From: Westiellopsis prolifica IICB1
GTDB lineage: Bacteria > Cyanobacteriota > Cyanobacteriia > Cyanobacteriales > Nostocaceae
Length of the DNA stretch: 64,000 bases
Direction: 5' to 3'
Assembly (NCBI RefSeq): GCF_004323185.1
Contig: NZ_NAPS01000001.1
Span: forward strand, 1,262,354-1,326,353
This document shows positions 1 through 9,860 of this stretch, piece by piece. Position 1 is the stretch's first letter, and the number at the start of each line of letters is the position of its first letter. The notes under the pieces are model-generated. The model was not told where the DNA came from. It saw only the letters and a list, made by a program, of their open reading frames with translations, and searched no databases. The translations under genes were made by a program, and so were the position numbers.

Positions 1-252
1 CATTTCGGCGAGCGCAAAAAGCATTTCGGCGCACACAAAAATCATTTCGGCGCACACAAAAATCATTTCGGCGAGCGCCAAAAGCATTTCGGTACATACA
101 AAAATCATTTCGGCGAGCGCAAAAAGCATTTCGGTACATACAAAAATCATTTCGGCGCACGCCAAAATCATTTCGGCGCACGCCAAAAGCATTTTTGTAC
201 ATACAAAAATCATTTCGGCGCATACAAAAATGATTTCGGCGCACTCAGAAAC
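1..252. repeat. 21-bp tandem repeat array (12 units), start of window
   Basis: Twelve head-to-tail 21-bp units, variants of CATTTCGGCG followed by a variable 5-base core and AAAA(A)G/T. The unit is a multiple of three, so the array stays open on both strands. The plus frame reads a heptad of the type HFG-x-x-K/Q-K/N and ends at a TAA at 253-255. The array may continue beyond the left edge. It is either an intergenic minisatellite or the 3' end of a repeat-protein gene that starts outside the window. There are no unique spacers, so it is not CRISPR. Confidence 0.9.
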
Positions 253-353
253 TAATAAGTCCTCAACTGTAATTGCGTGCGTATGACCACATTGGCGATC
301 GCTATTCCCGGCAAAATTAAATTATAAATTTCTGGCTGATAGTTTAAACCTGC

Positions 354-1625
354 TCAAGCGGGTTGATTTTTGATCGTTTTATCTTCCACGCTTGTAGAGT
401 CTAACTTTAATTTTTCAATACAGATTTGTTCATAGCGTTGACCTGCACTTTCCCAAGTGAATTCATTTTCGATTAGTTTTCTGCCGTTATAAGATAATTC
501 ATCTCGGAGTTGTGAGTTACTAAATAAGTGACTAATGGCGCTAATATATTCCGCTGGATAATTTGCTCGTAGTGCGGTGAGTGGAACATTGGGTCCATCT
601 ACAGCTAATCCTTCTAAACCGCGATCGCTTGCTACTATTGGTACACCAGCAGCCATTGCTTCTAAAGTTTTATTTTTAATTCCAAATCCTGTCCGCATCG
701 GTACAACGCAGACAGTAGCTTTATGCAAGTACTCTACCATCGAAGGTACACGTCCGGTGACAGTAATTCCTGGTTTTGTTTGCAGTGCTAAAACTTCTGG
801 TACAGGACGAGAACCAACGATATCAAAAGTTGTATCTGGATAACTTTGTTGAACTTTTGGTAAAACTTCGTTGCTGAAAAAGCAGACAGCATCTATATTC
901 GCTAAATTATCCATCGCACCGATAAAAACTAAACGGTGTCCTCCTGGATCTATAATGCGATTGGGGAATGACTCTAAATCCACACCATTAGGAATGACGG
1001 AAATTTCAGCATCAGGATTAAATTCTTGCAGTTGAATTTTATCTTCTTGTGTTGTCGCTGCGATCGCCGAAAATTTAGAACAGTAGCGTTGTTCGTAACG
1101 TCGTAGTAAAGGTAAATTGATTCTATCTCGCCAAGGATTTTCAGAAATCCCAATTTCGAGCTGATTCCGACAGGTTCCATAGACAGAGCTATGGACATTA
1201 ACTATAGTTCTTACCTGTTGTTTAAAATGAGGTCTTATATAAATTTCATTAGCGCTATGTTCGCAGGTAACAACATCACATTTACCTGCTTGTAAAAAAT
1301 TATCAATCCACTCTTGCATTTCCCCAGAATATCGATTTAAGACACTCGGCGGAATTCCTTCTCGTAAAAATTTAGTGAAACGTTGAATTTTCTGAACAAT
1401 ACCCCCACTAGTTCCAAAATCAGGAGGACGGTTAAATACAACTAAATTATCTACCCAATTGTGTAGCTCTGTAATTTCTGCATCTGTGACATCAGCTTCC
1501 CGTTGAGTTACCAGGGTAATAGCATGTCGTTGACGAAGATACTTGAGTAAGTTAAACGTTCGTACCTGTGTTCCTCCCCGCGTTGGTGGATAAGGAAAAG
1601 TGGAAGATATCATCAAAATGTTCAT
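354..1625 (-). CDS. GT4-family glycosyltransferase (group 1)
   Basis: A 423-residue glycosyltransferase with the GT-B fold. The N-terminus (MNILMISSTFPYPPTRGG) is the usual nucleotide-sugar glycosyltransferase start with the glycine-rich loop. The C-terminal Rossmann domain, about residues 225-390, has the strand VFIGAMDN and the donor-binding E-x7-E region around NKTLEAMAAGVPIVASD. It resembles sugar transferases of exopolysaccharide clusters and probably adds a sugar to a lipid-linked or cell-surface glycan in the cytoplasm. The ATG at 1625 opens directly onto the conserved first strand, so the start is secure. It is divergent from the gene at 1763, and two more glycosyltransferase-like genes follow, so this is a small glycan locus. 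The substrate cannot be told. Confidence 0.9.
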   Translation of the reverse strand: MNILMISSTFPYPPTRGGTQVRTFNLLKYLRQRHAITLVTQREADVTDAEITELHNWVDNLVVFNRPPDFGTSGGIVQKIQRFTKFLREGIPPSVLNRYSGEMQEWIDNFLQAGKCDVVTCEHSANEIYIRPHFKQQVRTIVNVHSSVYGTCRNQLEIGISENPWRDRINLPLLRRYEQRYCSKFSAIAATTQEDKIQLQEFNPDAEISVIPNGVDLESFPNRIIDPGGHRLVFIGAMDNLANIDAVCFFSNEVLPKVQQSYPDTTFDIVGSRPVPEVLALQTKPGITVTGRVPSMVEYLHKATVCVVPMRTGFGIKNKTLEAMAAGVPIVASDRGLEGLAVDGPNVPLTALRANYPAEYISAISHLFSNSQLRDELSYNGRKLIENEFTWESAGQRYEQICIEKLKLDSTSVEDKTIKNQPA

Positions 1626-1762
1626 AAAGGAATTTGTTTGGGAACTATATTGATCAGTGCAGTCATGTATATAGAATGACCTGTTGATATAGTTTATGTC
1701 ATCACCTTGAACTCTATGTATTTGAGCTACTTATAAATTCAATCTCAAGACCCTCTTTCCGT

Positions 1763-2782
1763 ATGAAAAAAGCTGGTATTTATACTCTTGCCAATGATAG
1801 TGTTTATGATCAGTTGGTTGCATTATTAAATAGTATTGAAAGAAATATTAGCCCAGAAATCCCAGTTTGTATCATTCCTTATAATCAAGAATTAAAGAGA
1901 ATTACAGAAGAAATTAAGTCTAGACCTCATGTCAGTCTTTTTAACAATTGGGAGTCAATTCAACGTTGGGATGATTTTGTTAATCAAGTATGGGATGCTC
2001 ATCCTAGAGCTAGAGAATCTCCGTTAAATCGTCCTGGCTGGTATAAAGGTTTTGTCCATAGAAAACTCGCTGCGTTTGATGGAGATTTTGCAAGATTCAT
2101 ATTTTATGACGCTGACAGCCTAGCCATGAAACCAATTAATGATGTTTTAACAAAACTAGACAATTACGATTTAGTTTTTGATGATTGGGAACATGACAAA
2201 CCTGAAGTAGCTACAGATATTAATCTTAAACTTGCAGCAAGTATAACTAATCTAACAGAAACTGAATTACGTTATAGAATTCATTGCAATAGTTTTTTTG
2301 CTTCCCATCAGGGATTATTTGGAAGGGAAAAATTAAATAATTTAATGTATAGCCTAATTGAAAACAGAGAAATTGAATGGATTAATCAAAAGTTTTGGTG
2401 GTCAAGTTCAGCTTTATTCAATTACATGACTATAGATAATAAATATTCTCTCTTTAACTATACTCTTAGCCCTAATGAACAAGACAGAACTGGAAACTGT
2501 GCGAATGCAGATCCGTTTGTAAATATTGACAATATCCTTTACAACCAAGAGGATTTAAAACCTATTCATCGTATTCACTATATGAGCTATCCTGCGAGTG
2601 ATTTTGCTCGTTTATGTTGTGGTGAAGATGTTGATATTCGTTATCGAGAGGAGTTCTTGTATTATCGATTTCTTAAACAACTAGATCAAAAACCACAGCA
2701 ATTTAAAGCGCCAAGTATGACGGCAAAAACGAATAGATTGTTTAAAAAAGTGATGAATAAAATTAAGAGGACTATTGCTTGA
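1763..2782 (+). CDS. Npun_R2821/R2822-type glycosyltransferase-like protein
   Basis: A 339-residue protein with a GT-A-like N-terminus (AGIYTLANDSVYDQ), a hydrophobic strand, and an acidic metal-binding-like motif YDADSLA about 115 residues in (FIFYDADS). This layout matches the cyanobacterial Npun_R2821/Npun_R2822 family, which is related to nucleotide-sugar transferases of the GT8 type; the assignment is from memory of that family. It probably transfers a sugar to a surface glycan, with donor and acceptor unknown. It lies between two clear glycosyltransferases and is divergent from the first with a 137-bp gap. Its codon use is more AT-rich than the flanking housekeeping genes, as is common for glycan islands. 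Confidence 0.7.
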   Translation: MKKAGIYTLANDSVYDQLVALLNSIERNISPEIPVCIIPYNQELKRITEEIKSRPHVSLFNNWESIQRWDDFVNQVWDAHPRARESPLNRPGWYKGFVHRKLAAFDGDFARFIFYDADSLAMKPINDVLTKLDNYDLVFDDWEHDKPEVATDINLKLAASITNLTETELRYRIHCNSFFASHQGLFGREKLNNLMYSLIENREIEWINQKFWWSSSALFNYMTIDNKYSLFNYTLSPNEQDRTGNCANADPFVNIDNILYNQEDLKPIHRIHYMSYPASDFARLCCGEDVDIRYREEFLYYRFLKQLDQKPQQFKAPSMTAKTNRLFKKVMNKIKRTIA

Positions 2783-2965
2783 TTTGGTGTTTTTTAATTC
2801 AAGGTGTGAAATCTATAATTTTTGGCAAACACAGATGCACACAGATTAGCACAGCTAGGATATAGCAATCCTCAATGAGTCGTGAGAATCTCTTATTTCT
2901 TTCTCTGTGTACTCTGTGCCTCTGCGGTTAATTCATTATTAAAAATGATTTAGGACTGCTATAAT

Positions 2966-3916
2966 ATGCCCAACATTAGTATTTGTATTCCAACTTTTAA
3001 CCGAGTTAAACTTTTACCTTTTGCCATTGACAGCGTACTACAGCAGACTTACCAAGATTTAGAATTAATCATTTGTGATGATGGTTCATGTGATAGTACA
3101 TCCAAATTAATTTCACAATACACAGATAGTCGAATTATATATATTCAACATTCGCAAAATATCGGTAAAAGCAATAATATGCGCTCTGGTTTTGAGGCTG
3201 CTACAGGTGAATATTTTATCAAGTTTGATGATGATGACAGATTAACACCAGATTTTTTAGAACGTACTGCTAAGATTTTAGATCAAGATTATAGTATTGA
3301 TTTTGTTGGTACTGATCACTGGATTATTGATATTAACAATATTAGAGATGAGGCAAAAACTCAAGAAAATTCTCGTCGCTGGGGTAGAGAAAATTTAGCA
3401 CCAGGTATTGTAGATAATTTATTAGAAATAGTCTTTATTCAACAAAGCTTCCAAATTGGTGCAACTTTATTTCGTCGTCAAACTTTGTCAGAGTTAGGGT
3501 TTATGCAACCTAATTGGCAAAATTGCGAAGACAATGATTTATTTGTCCGTCTGGCTTTGGCAGGTAAAAAGGGTTACTATTTACCAGAGTTATTAATGGA
3601 ATATCGCGTACATGCAGAACAGCAAGGAATCAATCGCGCTATTCCTTATTTGCAGGATAAATTGCAGTATTTAAGTAATTACAAATTTGAATCAGAGAAG
3701 TTAGAGAAAGTTAGATTACAGCGTCTTGCAGAAACGCAGTTATTGTTAGGTTTGCGGTTAATTGAAAAAGGAGAAATTCAAAAAGGTAGAGAGTTAGTTG
3801 TCGCAGGTAAGTCTTTTTATCACCCTAAAGCGTGGATTGGGTTAGGGTTATCGTTTTTACCTCAGGGTGTGAGAGGGAAGGTGTTTGAGGTATTGCGACA
3901 GGTGCGGGGATCGTAA
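2966..3916 (+). CDS. GT2-family glycosyltransferase
   Basis: A 316-residue GT-A glycosyltransferase. Residues 1-110 carry the classic GT2 start (NISICIPTFNR), the LIICDDGS nucleotide-binding motif and the FDDDDR metal-binding DxD region near residue 90. About residue 190 the CEDNDLFVRLA segment is the ED acceptor/catalytic-base region. The C-terminal 80 residues are helical with no known domain. It is probably a cytoplasmic enzyme adding a sugar in exopolysaccharide or lipopolysaccharide synthesis. It is on the same strand as the preceding gene, 183 bp away. The gap holds a widespread cyanobacterial repeat (the tctctgtgtactctgtg type), so co-transcription is uncertain. Confidence 0.9.
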   Translation: MPNISICIPTFNRVKLLPFAIDSVLQQTYQDLELIICDDGSCDSTSKLISQYTDSRIIYIQHSQNIGKSNNMRSGFEAATGEYFIKFDDDDRLTPDFLERTAKILDQDYSIDFVGTDHWIIDINNIRDEAKTQENSRRWGRENLAPGIVDNLLEIVFIQQSFQIGATLFRRQTLSELGFMQPNWQNCEDNDLFVRLALAGKKGYYLPELLMEYRVHAEQQGINRAIPYLQDKLQYLSNYKFESEKLEKVRLQRLAETQLLLGLRLIEKGEIQKGRELVVAGKSFYHPKAWIGLGLSFLPQGVRGKVFEVLRQVRGS

Positions 3917-4113
3917 GGGAGACAAGGAGGACACGGGGAAAATCGCCTTGGGTAAAAATAAAAAATTGGATAGTTTATTTTTTGGATTTCCTTAAAGAAA
4001 GAATACAGCACTTTGCCTGATAGCATTAATTCTCGCTACGATGGTATTAGTGTGTCAACTATTGCCATTCGAGCTAGAGTAGTGCTGATTCGGATATAAG
4101 TAAGATTACCCGC

Positions 4114-4959
4114 ATGGATACTAATGAGTTAAAGTTTTTACTAAGGCTGTTGGGATGTTCTAACTATCGCTCAAGCCTTAGTGCTAGCATTTTCCAAAGT
4201 TTCAAAGGAAAAGACAAGATATGTCAAAATTTAGGCGATCGCGAACTGTTAGATTTTTCCCGTGAGATTGCGACAGTCAAAATTTTATCACCTGGTCAAG
4301 CACTGCTGAAACTTGACTCAGCAGAATTACCGATTACAGATAAAGAACGTAAGGTTTTAGAAAAGCTAAGTCAAACTTCAGGCAAAATCAATCCTAGCAA
4401 GATTACCTCACCAAAAGCCGCAGAACGAGACGCAATACTGAAAAATCTGAGCGATCGCGGATTGATTGAAGTCGAACTTAAAATCAAGAGGACGAAAGCT
4501 GAGGTTTGGTTGACTGAACGCGGAATTGAGTATTTGCGGGATGATTATAATCCCAAAGGAGCCGCAAACATCAGCTTGGATCTGCTAAATAATTACCTGC
4601 GTTTTTTGCGGAAAACTCTGAAACTCATACCAGAGCAAGTATCTGTTTCAGCACCTGAGATTGCAGAGTCAGGTGTTGAGACGATTATCAATATCAGTGA
4701 TGAAGAAATTTTAGAAATCATCCAGAAATTAGATAAAGAGCTTGGAACTGATAATTATTTGCCGATATTCCATTTGCGGCAAAAATTACAACCCCCATTG
4801 TCACGGGATGATTTGGATAAGGCGCTGTATCGTTTGCAGAGTCATGATCAAATTGAGTTCAGTACTCTATTAGATCCGACACCATATACTCCAGAACAAG
4901 TTGACGCTGGAATTCAACAAAATGTTGGTGGTTCACTGTTTTTTATCAGTTTGAACTAG
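4114..4959 (+). CDS. Winged-helix-like protein, first gene of the nuclease/FtsK/ParA module
   Basis: A 281-residue protein I cannot place in a named family. Residues 80-155 look like a winged helix: a helical part (ITDKERKVLEKLSQ), a second helix of the AERDAILKNLSDRGLI type, then a beta wing with TKAEVWLTERG. A second such unit may lie at about 205-275 (EEILEIIQKLDKELG, then HLRQKLQPPLSRDDLDKALYRLQ). There are no membrane segments or catalytic motifs. It leads a same-strand run: the ATPase starts 60 bp downstream, followed by the nuclease-translocase fusion and ParA. It could be the DNA-binding or regulatory subunit of that module, which is inference from context. Confidence 0.6.
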   Translation: MDTNELKFLLRLLGCSNYRSSLSASIFQSFKGKDKICQNLGDRELLDFSREIATVKILSPGQALLKLDSAELPITDKERKVLEKLSQTSGKINPSKITSPKAAERDAILKNLSDRGLIEVELKIKRTKAEVWLTERGIEYLRDDYNPKGAANISLDLLNNYLRFLRKTLKLIPEQVSVSAPEIAESGVETIINISDEEILEIIQKLDKELGTDNYLPIFHLRQKLQPPLSRDDLDKALYRLQSHDQIEFSTLLDPTPYTPEQVDAGIQQNVGGSLFFISLN

Positions 4960-5019
4960 CAATAAAAACTGCAATTTTACACATTATTAAAGTTCGCTCT
5001 CTCATTAAAATTTTTAAGT

Positions 5020-7149
5020 ATGACATCAATTAATGACATTATTAAGCGTGAGGTTAATCCGTTTGACCTGGTAAATTTGAGAATAGGTAATTTCTGGACT
5101 GAACATCAAGATTCCAAATCTGTTGTTGAATCTATCCATCAAGAAGCAATCAGTGAGATTGAAGAAATATTAGACTTAGTGGGGATGGATCATCGTAGTC
5201 GTACTACATTGCTTATAGGTGATTCTGGTTCTGGCAAAAGTTATTTACTTGGTAGACTCAAGCGCACACTTAATCCTAAAGCCTTTTTCGCCTATATAGG
5301 TCCTTGGGCTGATAATGACTATATTTGGCGACATGTTTTGCGTTATACAGTTGATAGCTTAATCCAAGTACCAGAGGGACAAAAAGAGTCCCAGTTACTC
5401 CTATGGCTTAAAAGCTTGTCTGCGTTTACTCAACGTAGTCTCAAACAGCGTATTTTTAATGATAAGATTTGGCAAATATTACAAAGCGATCGCCAAAAAT
5501 TTATTAAACATCTCAAGGATAACTATCAACAGGCAGGTATTTATAATCCTGAAGTTTTTTTCGGAGTGCTACACGATTTGACAGATCCTGAGCTTTATCC
5601 CATAGCCTGCGAGTGGTTAAAAGGAGATGACTTAAGTGAAGAATCAATGCAAGCTTTAAAAGTAAAACACTGCATTGATACTGAAGATGCAGCAAAAAAT
5701 ATATTAGCTAACTTTGGCAAAATTTCTACTGATACTCAACCAATTGTTTTATGTTTCGACCAAGTTGAAGCATCAGTAAATTTTGATTCAAACTCTCAAC
5801 CTATTTTTAATATTAATACTACTATTCACAACGACAATCTCAAAAATTTTTTAATAATTATCAGCATAGTTAAGGATAACTGGATACGCTGCAAAAACCG
5901 TATTCTACAGTCAGATAAGGCTCGAATTGAGAGGTTAGTATCACTAAAACCTATTAATTTAAATCAAGCAAAATCGCTTTGGGCTGATAAATTACAACCA
6001 TTACACCAACAAGCAAATCCCAAACCTAATTCACCTATTTATCCCTTAAGCAATCAATTATTAGAAGAAAATTTCCCAGGTGGAAAAACAATGCCAAGAA
6101 ATGCTTTAATCTTGGGAAGATTAGAGTATCAAAAACATAAACTTCTATTAGGTAATGCCGAAGTAAAAATCTCTATTACACCTCAGACAATCTCTTCGCC
6201 CAAAGAAATATCAAAAAATAACAATAAGCCGATTATTACACTTATAACTAAACAGTCTGATAAAATAATTGCTCCAAAAACTCGAGAAAGTAATATAGCT
6301 GAATTCCAACTTTTATGGCAGCAGGAATTTAAGAAAATTCAACATAAGATAGGTAAAATATCTCTTTTGGCAGCACCTGATTTAATTAGTATGGTACAAG
6401 AGGCTTTAGAAGCATTACAAATACAATCAATTAAGCCAAAACTGCTCAAAGGTAAATACGCTAGTTATTCTTTAAGTTATCAAACACCTAATAAGCAAGA
6501 CATAATAGGAATAGTCTGGACAGAAGATGCTAACATGACAAGTTTTTTTAACATAATGAATGCTTGTCATAAAACAATTCAGCAAAACCTTTGTCAAAGC
6601 TTGTTTTTAATTAGAATTGGAAGTGTAGGAAACGCAAAACTTGTAGGTCATAAAATTTATAAACAAATTTTCACAGGTACTAAACATCATCACATTAAGC
6701 CAAATCTTTCCTCTGTTCATTACTTAGCAACATACCATAGCTTAGTAAATTCTGCTATCGCTCAGGAATTGGTACTTGGTGGTAAAGCTATCACTTTACA
6801 AGAACTAAAATCTTTAACTCGTGAAACTGAAATTTTACATAAATGTGCTTTGTTGCAGGATTTAGGGATTATTTCTAAACAAGATCCTGATGAAGATGAT
6901 AGTAATGGTACAAATGGCAAAAAAGATTTACGACCAGTTAAAGAATTTATGTTCAATCTAGTTACAACCCAAAATTATATGGGTGTACTAACTTTAATAT
7001 CACAATCTGTTCATCAGTTTCCTTATGTTAATGAAACTGAAATCCAACACTTGATTGATTTATTATGTCAAGAACGTAAAGTGAAAATTATTAATCCCAA
7101 AGCTAAATTACAAGATCAATTAATTTGTCTACTAAATAAAAATAATTAA
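5020..7149 (+). CDS. Large P-loop ATPase of the nuclease/FtsK module
   Basis: A 709-residue AAA/STAND-like ATPase. The Walker A motif GDSGSGKS is near residue 68 and the Walker B-like strand PIVLCFDQVE is near residue 245. The ATPase core covers about residues 35-370. The region 375-440 is low-complexity and Lys/Asn-rich. The remainder (440-709) has no recognised domain and ends in what may be a winged-helix-like segment. The N-terminus (VNPFDLVNLRIGNFW) resembles the leader of ATPases found in some defence loci, but I cannot assign a family. Its 10-bp gap to the nuclease-translocase gene indicates one transcript. It may recognise DNA or remodel a partner complex. Confidence 0.65.
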   Translation: MTSINDIIKREVNPFDLVNLRIGNFWTEHQDSKSVVESIHQEAISEIEEILDLVGMDHRSRTTLLIGDSGSGKSYLLGRLKRTLNPKAFFAYIGPWADNDYIWRHVLRYTVDSLIQVPEGQKESQLLLWLKSLSAFTQRSLKQRIFNDKIWQILQSDRQKFIKHLKDNYQQAGIYNPEVFFGVLHDLTDPELYPIACEWLKGDDLSEESMQALKVKHCIDTEDAAKNILANFGKISTDTQPIVLCFDQVEASVNFDSNSQPIFNINTTIHNDNLKNFLIIISIVKDNWIRCKNRILQSDKARIERLVSLKPINLNQAKSLWADKLQPLHQQANPKPNSPIYPLSNQLLEENFPGGKTMPRNALILGRLEYQKHKLLLGNAEVKISITPQTISSPKEISKNNNKPIITLITKQSDKIIAPKTRESNIAEFQLLWQQEFKKIQHKIGKISLLAAPDLISMVQEALEALQIQSIKPKLLKGKYASYSLSYQTPNKQDIIGIVWTEDANMTSFFNIMNACHKTIQQNLCQSLFLIRIGSVGNAKLVGHKIYKQIFTGTKHHHIKPNLSSVHYLATYHSLVNSAIAQELVLGGKAITLQELKSLTRETEILHKCALLQDLGIISKQDPDEDDSNGTNGKKDLRPVKEFMFNLVTTQNYMGVLTLISQSVHQFPYVNETEIQHLIDLLCQERKVKIINPKAKLQDQLICLLNKNN

Positions 7150-7159
7150 TTTTTAGCTA

Positions 7160-9709
7160 ATGCAATACCTGAAAGAATCTCATGGAATTAGGACGCAGAT
7201 AGAAAAATTTGCACTGTACACAACTCTATGGTTAGATACAGAAATTGCAGATTGGCATACTTATTATCCAAAATTGTCATTAATTCAGGTACTGACAGAG
7301 CCTAACGATTATTCAGGGAAATCTGCTTATATTATTGATGTATTAGGAAAGCCTGATTTGGTTTTACAGTTTATTAACCAAATCATGATTAATCCCAAAA
7401 TTGAAAAGGTATTTCATAATGCTAGTTTTGATTTAAAGTATTTAGGCAGTAATTCTGCACAAAATGTTACTTGTACTCTCAAAATAGCCAGAAAGATTGG
7501 TAAAGGTATTTTAGAAGTATCTAATTTGCAACTCAAGACATTAGCTACTGAATTATGTCACTTTTCTGATGTAGACAAAGAAGAACAGGGAAGTGATTGG
7601 AAAAAGCGTCCTTTAACAGAAAAGCAGCTACATTATGCAGCTATGGATACAGTATATTTAGCTGCTGTACATAGATACTTATTAGAATTTTGTAATCCAA
7701 ATACTGTCAGTAATATTTTTGCTCATATGTCTAATACCTCAAAAGACTCAAAAGATTTATTTAGAAACTTATCTTTATCTGCTACTAAAGCTAGAGTTGC
7801 TTTTGAGTGTCCTCGCCTATTTTATTTACATCAGCATTTTGGTGGCAATAGTTTATTTATGCCATCAGATAATAAGCTTGGTATTGGTAATGTATTTCAT
7901 TATTTAGCAGATGAATTTATCAATTTAGCTGCTGGTGAACCAAAATTTCAAGAATTATTTAAACTTGGCGCATCTCAATTAAAAATAGAAGAAATAGCCT
8001 TTACTATGCAGCAGCTTTTTTATCAAATTAAATTTTCTGATTATTTAGAAAAAGCTGTAGCTAAAGATATTAACCAAGCACAACCATTATTAAATGTTTG
8101 GCAAGGATTACAAGGACTAATTCGCAAATTTGCAGAATTGCTGGTGAGCAATCGACGTTATTGCAGTGCAGAAAAGCTGATTAGTAACACTTTTATATTA
8201 GAAGAACGTAAACTTGAGCATAATTTTGATTTACCTAATGGAACCAAACAAAGAGTAGCAGGAGAATTTGATTGCTTAGTTTTCAACTTTGAACTCAAGC
8301 GCCTTTGTGTAGTTGAATTTAAAACCTATCAACCTGTAGATCCGTCCGCACAATTAGCCCAAGTTGCACTCTATAGTTATATGCTGTGGCAAAAGAAGAA
8401 AGTAGCTGTTGATTCAGCAGTATATTGTGTTTTGCCAGAGTTTAAAGAATATCAATATTCTTGGGAAGAATTAGAAAATACTGTGCATCAGTTGATTCCT
8501 TATAAGCTACAACAAATGCAGCAATGGCTGACATGGGAACCACCTCATCCAAATCCACCACCACCGACAACTCAACCTCATCTGTGTGAAATTTGTCCAC
8601 AAAAACAAAAGTGTCAAACTTATTTTGTTTCAACAGACATTTCTTCTCAAGTTGAGAGTCAGGAATCTGTCAATGCTGATGCTATTGGTGAAGAATTGGT
8701 TGCTACTCTGCAATCTTTTAAAATCATGGTTGACTACCAAGGAGCTATCGTTGGTTCAGCTTTTATCCGCGTGAAGTTGAAACCTCATCTTGGTGTAAGT
8801 GTTAACTCGATTTTGCGCTTATCTAAAGATTTGCAAGTGCAGTTGGGATTGACAAATCCTCCTTTCATTGCACCTCAAGCTGGCTATGTCAGTATAGATT
8901 TACCTCGTTCAGATAGACAAGTCGCTAGGTTTGCAGATTATATCAACTCACAGGTATTAGCTGCCACAGCACCAGTGAAAATTGCCATCGGGATAAATTT
9001 AGATGGAGAGTTAGTAGAAGCTGATTTATCTGATCCGAATACTTGTCACTTTTTGGTTGGGGGTACGACAGGAAGTGGTAAAAGTGAATTTTTGCGATCG
9101 CTCCTTCTCAGTCTGATCTATCGTTATTCTACACAACACCTTAAAATTGCCCTTGTCGATCCTAAACGAGTGACATTTCCAGAGTTTGAGCAGATGTCAT
9201 GGTTGTATGCGCCTATTGTCAAAGATGGCGATCGCGCTATTGAATTAATGGATGAACTGGTAACAGAAATGGAAACTCGCTACCAGCAGTTTGAAAAAGC
9301 CGGATATGCTGATCTAACTACATATAATCAAAGATCTCGCCAACCTTTACCTCGGATTGTCTGTATTTTTGATGAATACGCCGATTTTATGGCAGAAAAA
9401 GAAATTCGCACAGCATTAGAACAAAATATTAAACGATTGGGTGCAATGGCTAGAGCTGCTGGAATTCATCTGATTATTGCCACTCAACGCCCAGAAGCTA
9501 AAATAGTAACTCCCATTATTCGCTCAAATTTACCAGGGCGAGTCGCCCTACGTACTGCTAGTGAAGCAGATTCAAAAATTATTCTCGGAGGTACAGAAAC
9601 AGCAGCTGCATATTTATTAGGTAAAGGTGATTTACTTTACCAAATTGGTTCTAAACTACAGAGGTTACAAAGTCTGTTTGCTAGTAATATTCAAATTCCT
9701 TCTATATAA
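7160..9709 (+). CDS. Exonuclease / Fe-S nuclease / FtsK translocase triple fusion
   Basis: An 849-residue fusion of three DNA-acting domains. Residues 20-175 are an RNase D-like DEDDy 3'-5' exonuclease with all motifs: D26-x-E28, N87-x3-D91 and Y159-x3-D163. Residues 205-490 are a PD-(D/E)XK nuclease of the Cas4/AddB/Dna2 type: the active site is D371 and E386-x-K388, and four cysteines (C217, C476, C479, C485) are spaced for a 4Fe-4S cluster. Residues 505-849 are a SpoIIIE/FtsK motor with Walker A GGTTGSGKS (634-642), DPKR, Walker B CIFDEY (D738, E739) and ATQRPEA. FtsK's membrane domain and gamma DNA-reading domain are absent. The protein should track along and degrade DNA. It sits between the ATPase and ParA genes. 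I know of no named family with this architecture. Confidence 0.85.
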   Translation: MQYLKESHGIRTQIEKFALYTTLWLDTEIADWHTYYPKLSLIQVLTEPNDYSGKSAYIIDVLGKPDLVLQFINQIMINPKIEKVFHNASFDLKYLGSNSAQNVTCTLKIARKIGKGILEVSNLQLKTLATELCHFSDVDKEEQGSDWKKRPLTEKQLHYAAMDTVYLAAVHRYLLEFCNPNTVSNIFAHMSNTSKDSKDLFRNLSLSATKARVAFECPRLFYLHQHFGGNSLFMPSDNKLGIGNVFHYLADEFINLAAGEPKFQELFKLGASQLKIEEIAFTMQQLFYQIKFSDYLEKAVAKDINQAQPLLNVWQGLQGLIRKFAELLVSNRRYCSAEKLISNTFILEERKLEHNFDLPNGTKQRVAGEFDCLVFNFELKRLCVVEFKTYQPVDPSAQLAQVALYSYMLWQKKKVAVDSAVYCVLPEFKEYQYSWEELENTVHQLIPYKLQQMQQWLTWEPPHPNPPPPTTQPHLCEICPQKQKCQTYFVSTDISSQVESQESVNADAIGEELVATLQSFKIMVDYQGAIVGSAFIRVKLKPHLGVSVNSILRLSKDLQVQLGLTNPPFIAPQAGYVSIDLPRSDRQVARFADYINSQVLAATAPVKIAIGINLDGELVEADLSDPNTCHFLVGGTTGSGKSEFLRSLLLSLIYRYSTQHLKIALVDPKRVTFPEFEQMSWLYAPIVKDGDRAIELMDELVTEMETRYQQFEKAGYADLTTYNQRSRQPLPRIVCIFDEYADFMAEKEIRTALEQNIKRLGAMARAAGIHLIIATQRPEAKIVTPIIRSNLPGRVALRTASEADSKIILGGTETAAAYLLGKGDLLYQIGSKLQRLQSLFASNIQIPSI

Positions 9710-9860
9710 ACCAAACGCGCCCCTCACTGGTATAATGCTGACTGCTCAATCAATAATTATTTTCGCAAGTCGGAAAATCTTAAAATTACCGAAAGTTTTG
9801 GCTCAACAACAAAATGTTTATGTCAATTAGATGGGAATGCGTGATCAAAGGATTTAAGAA

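Noticed and set aside
1-252. Possible CRISPR array
   Set aside because: Units are contiguous 21-bp copies without unique spacers, and no cas genes are nearby.
9627-9830. Small frame over the end of the triple-fusion gene
   Set aside because: Overlaps confident coding sequence in another frame; no ribosome site or features.
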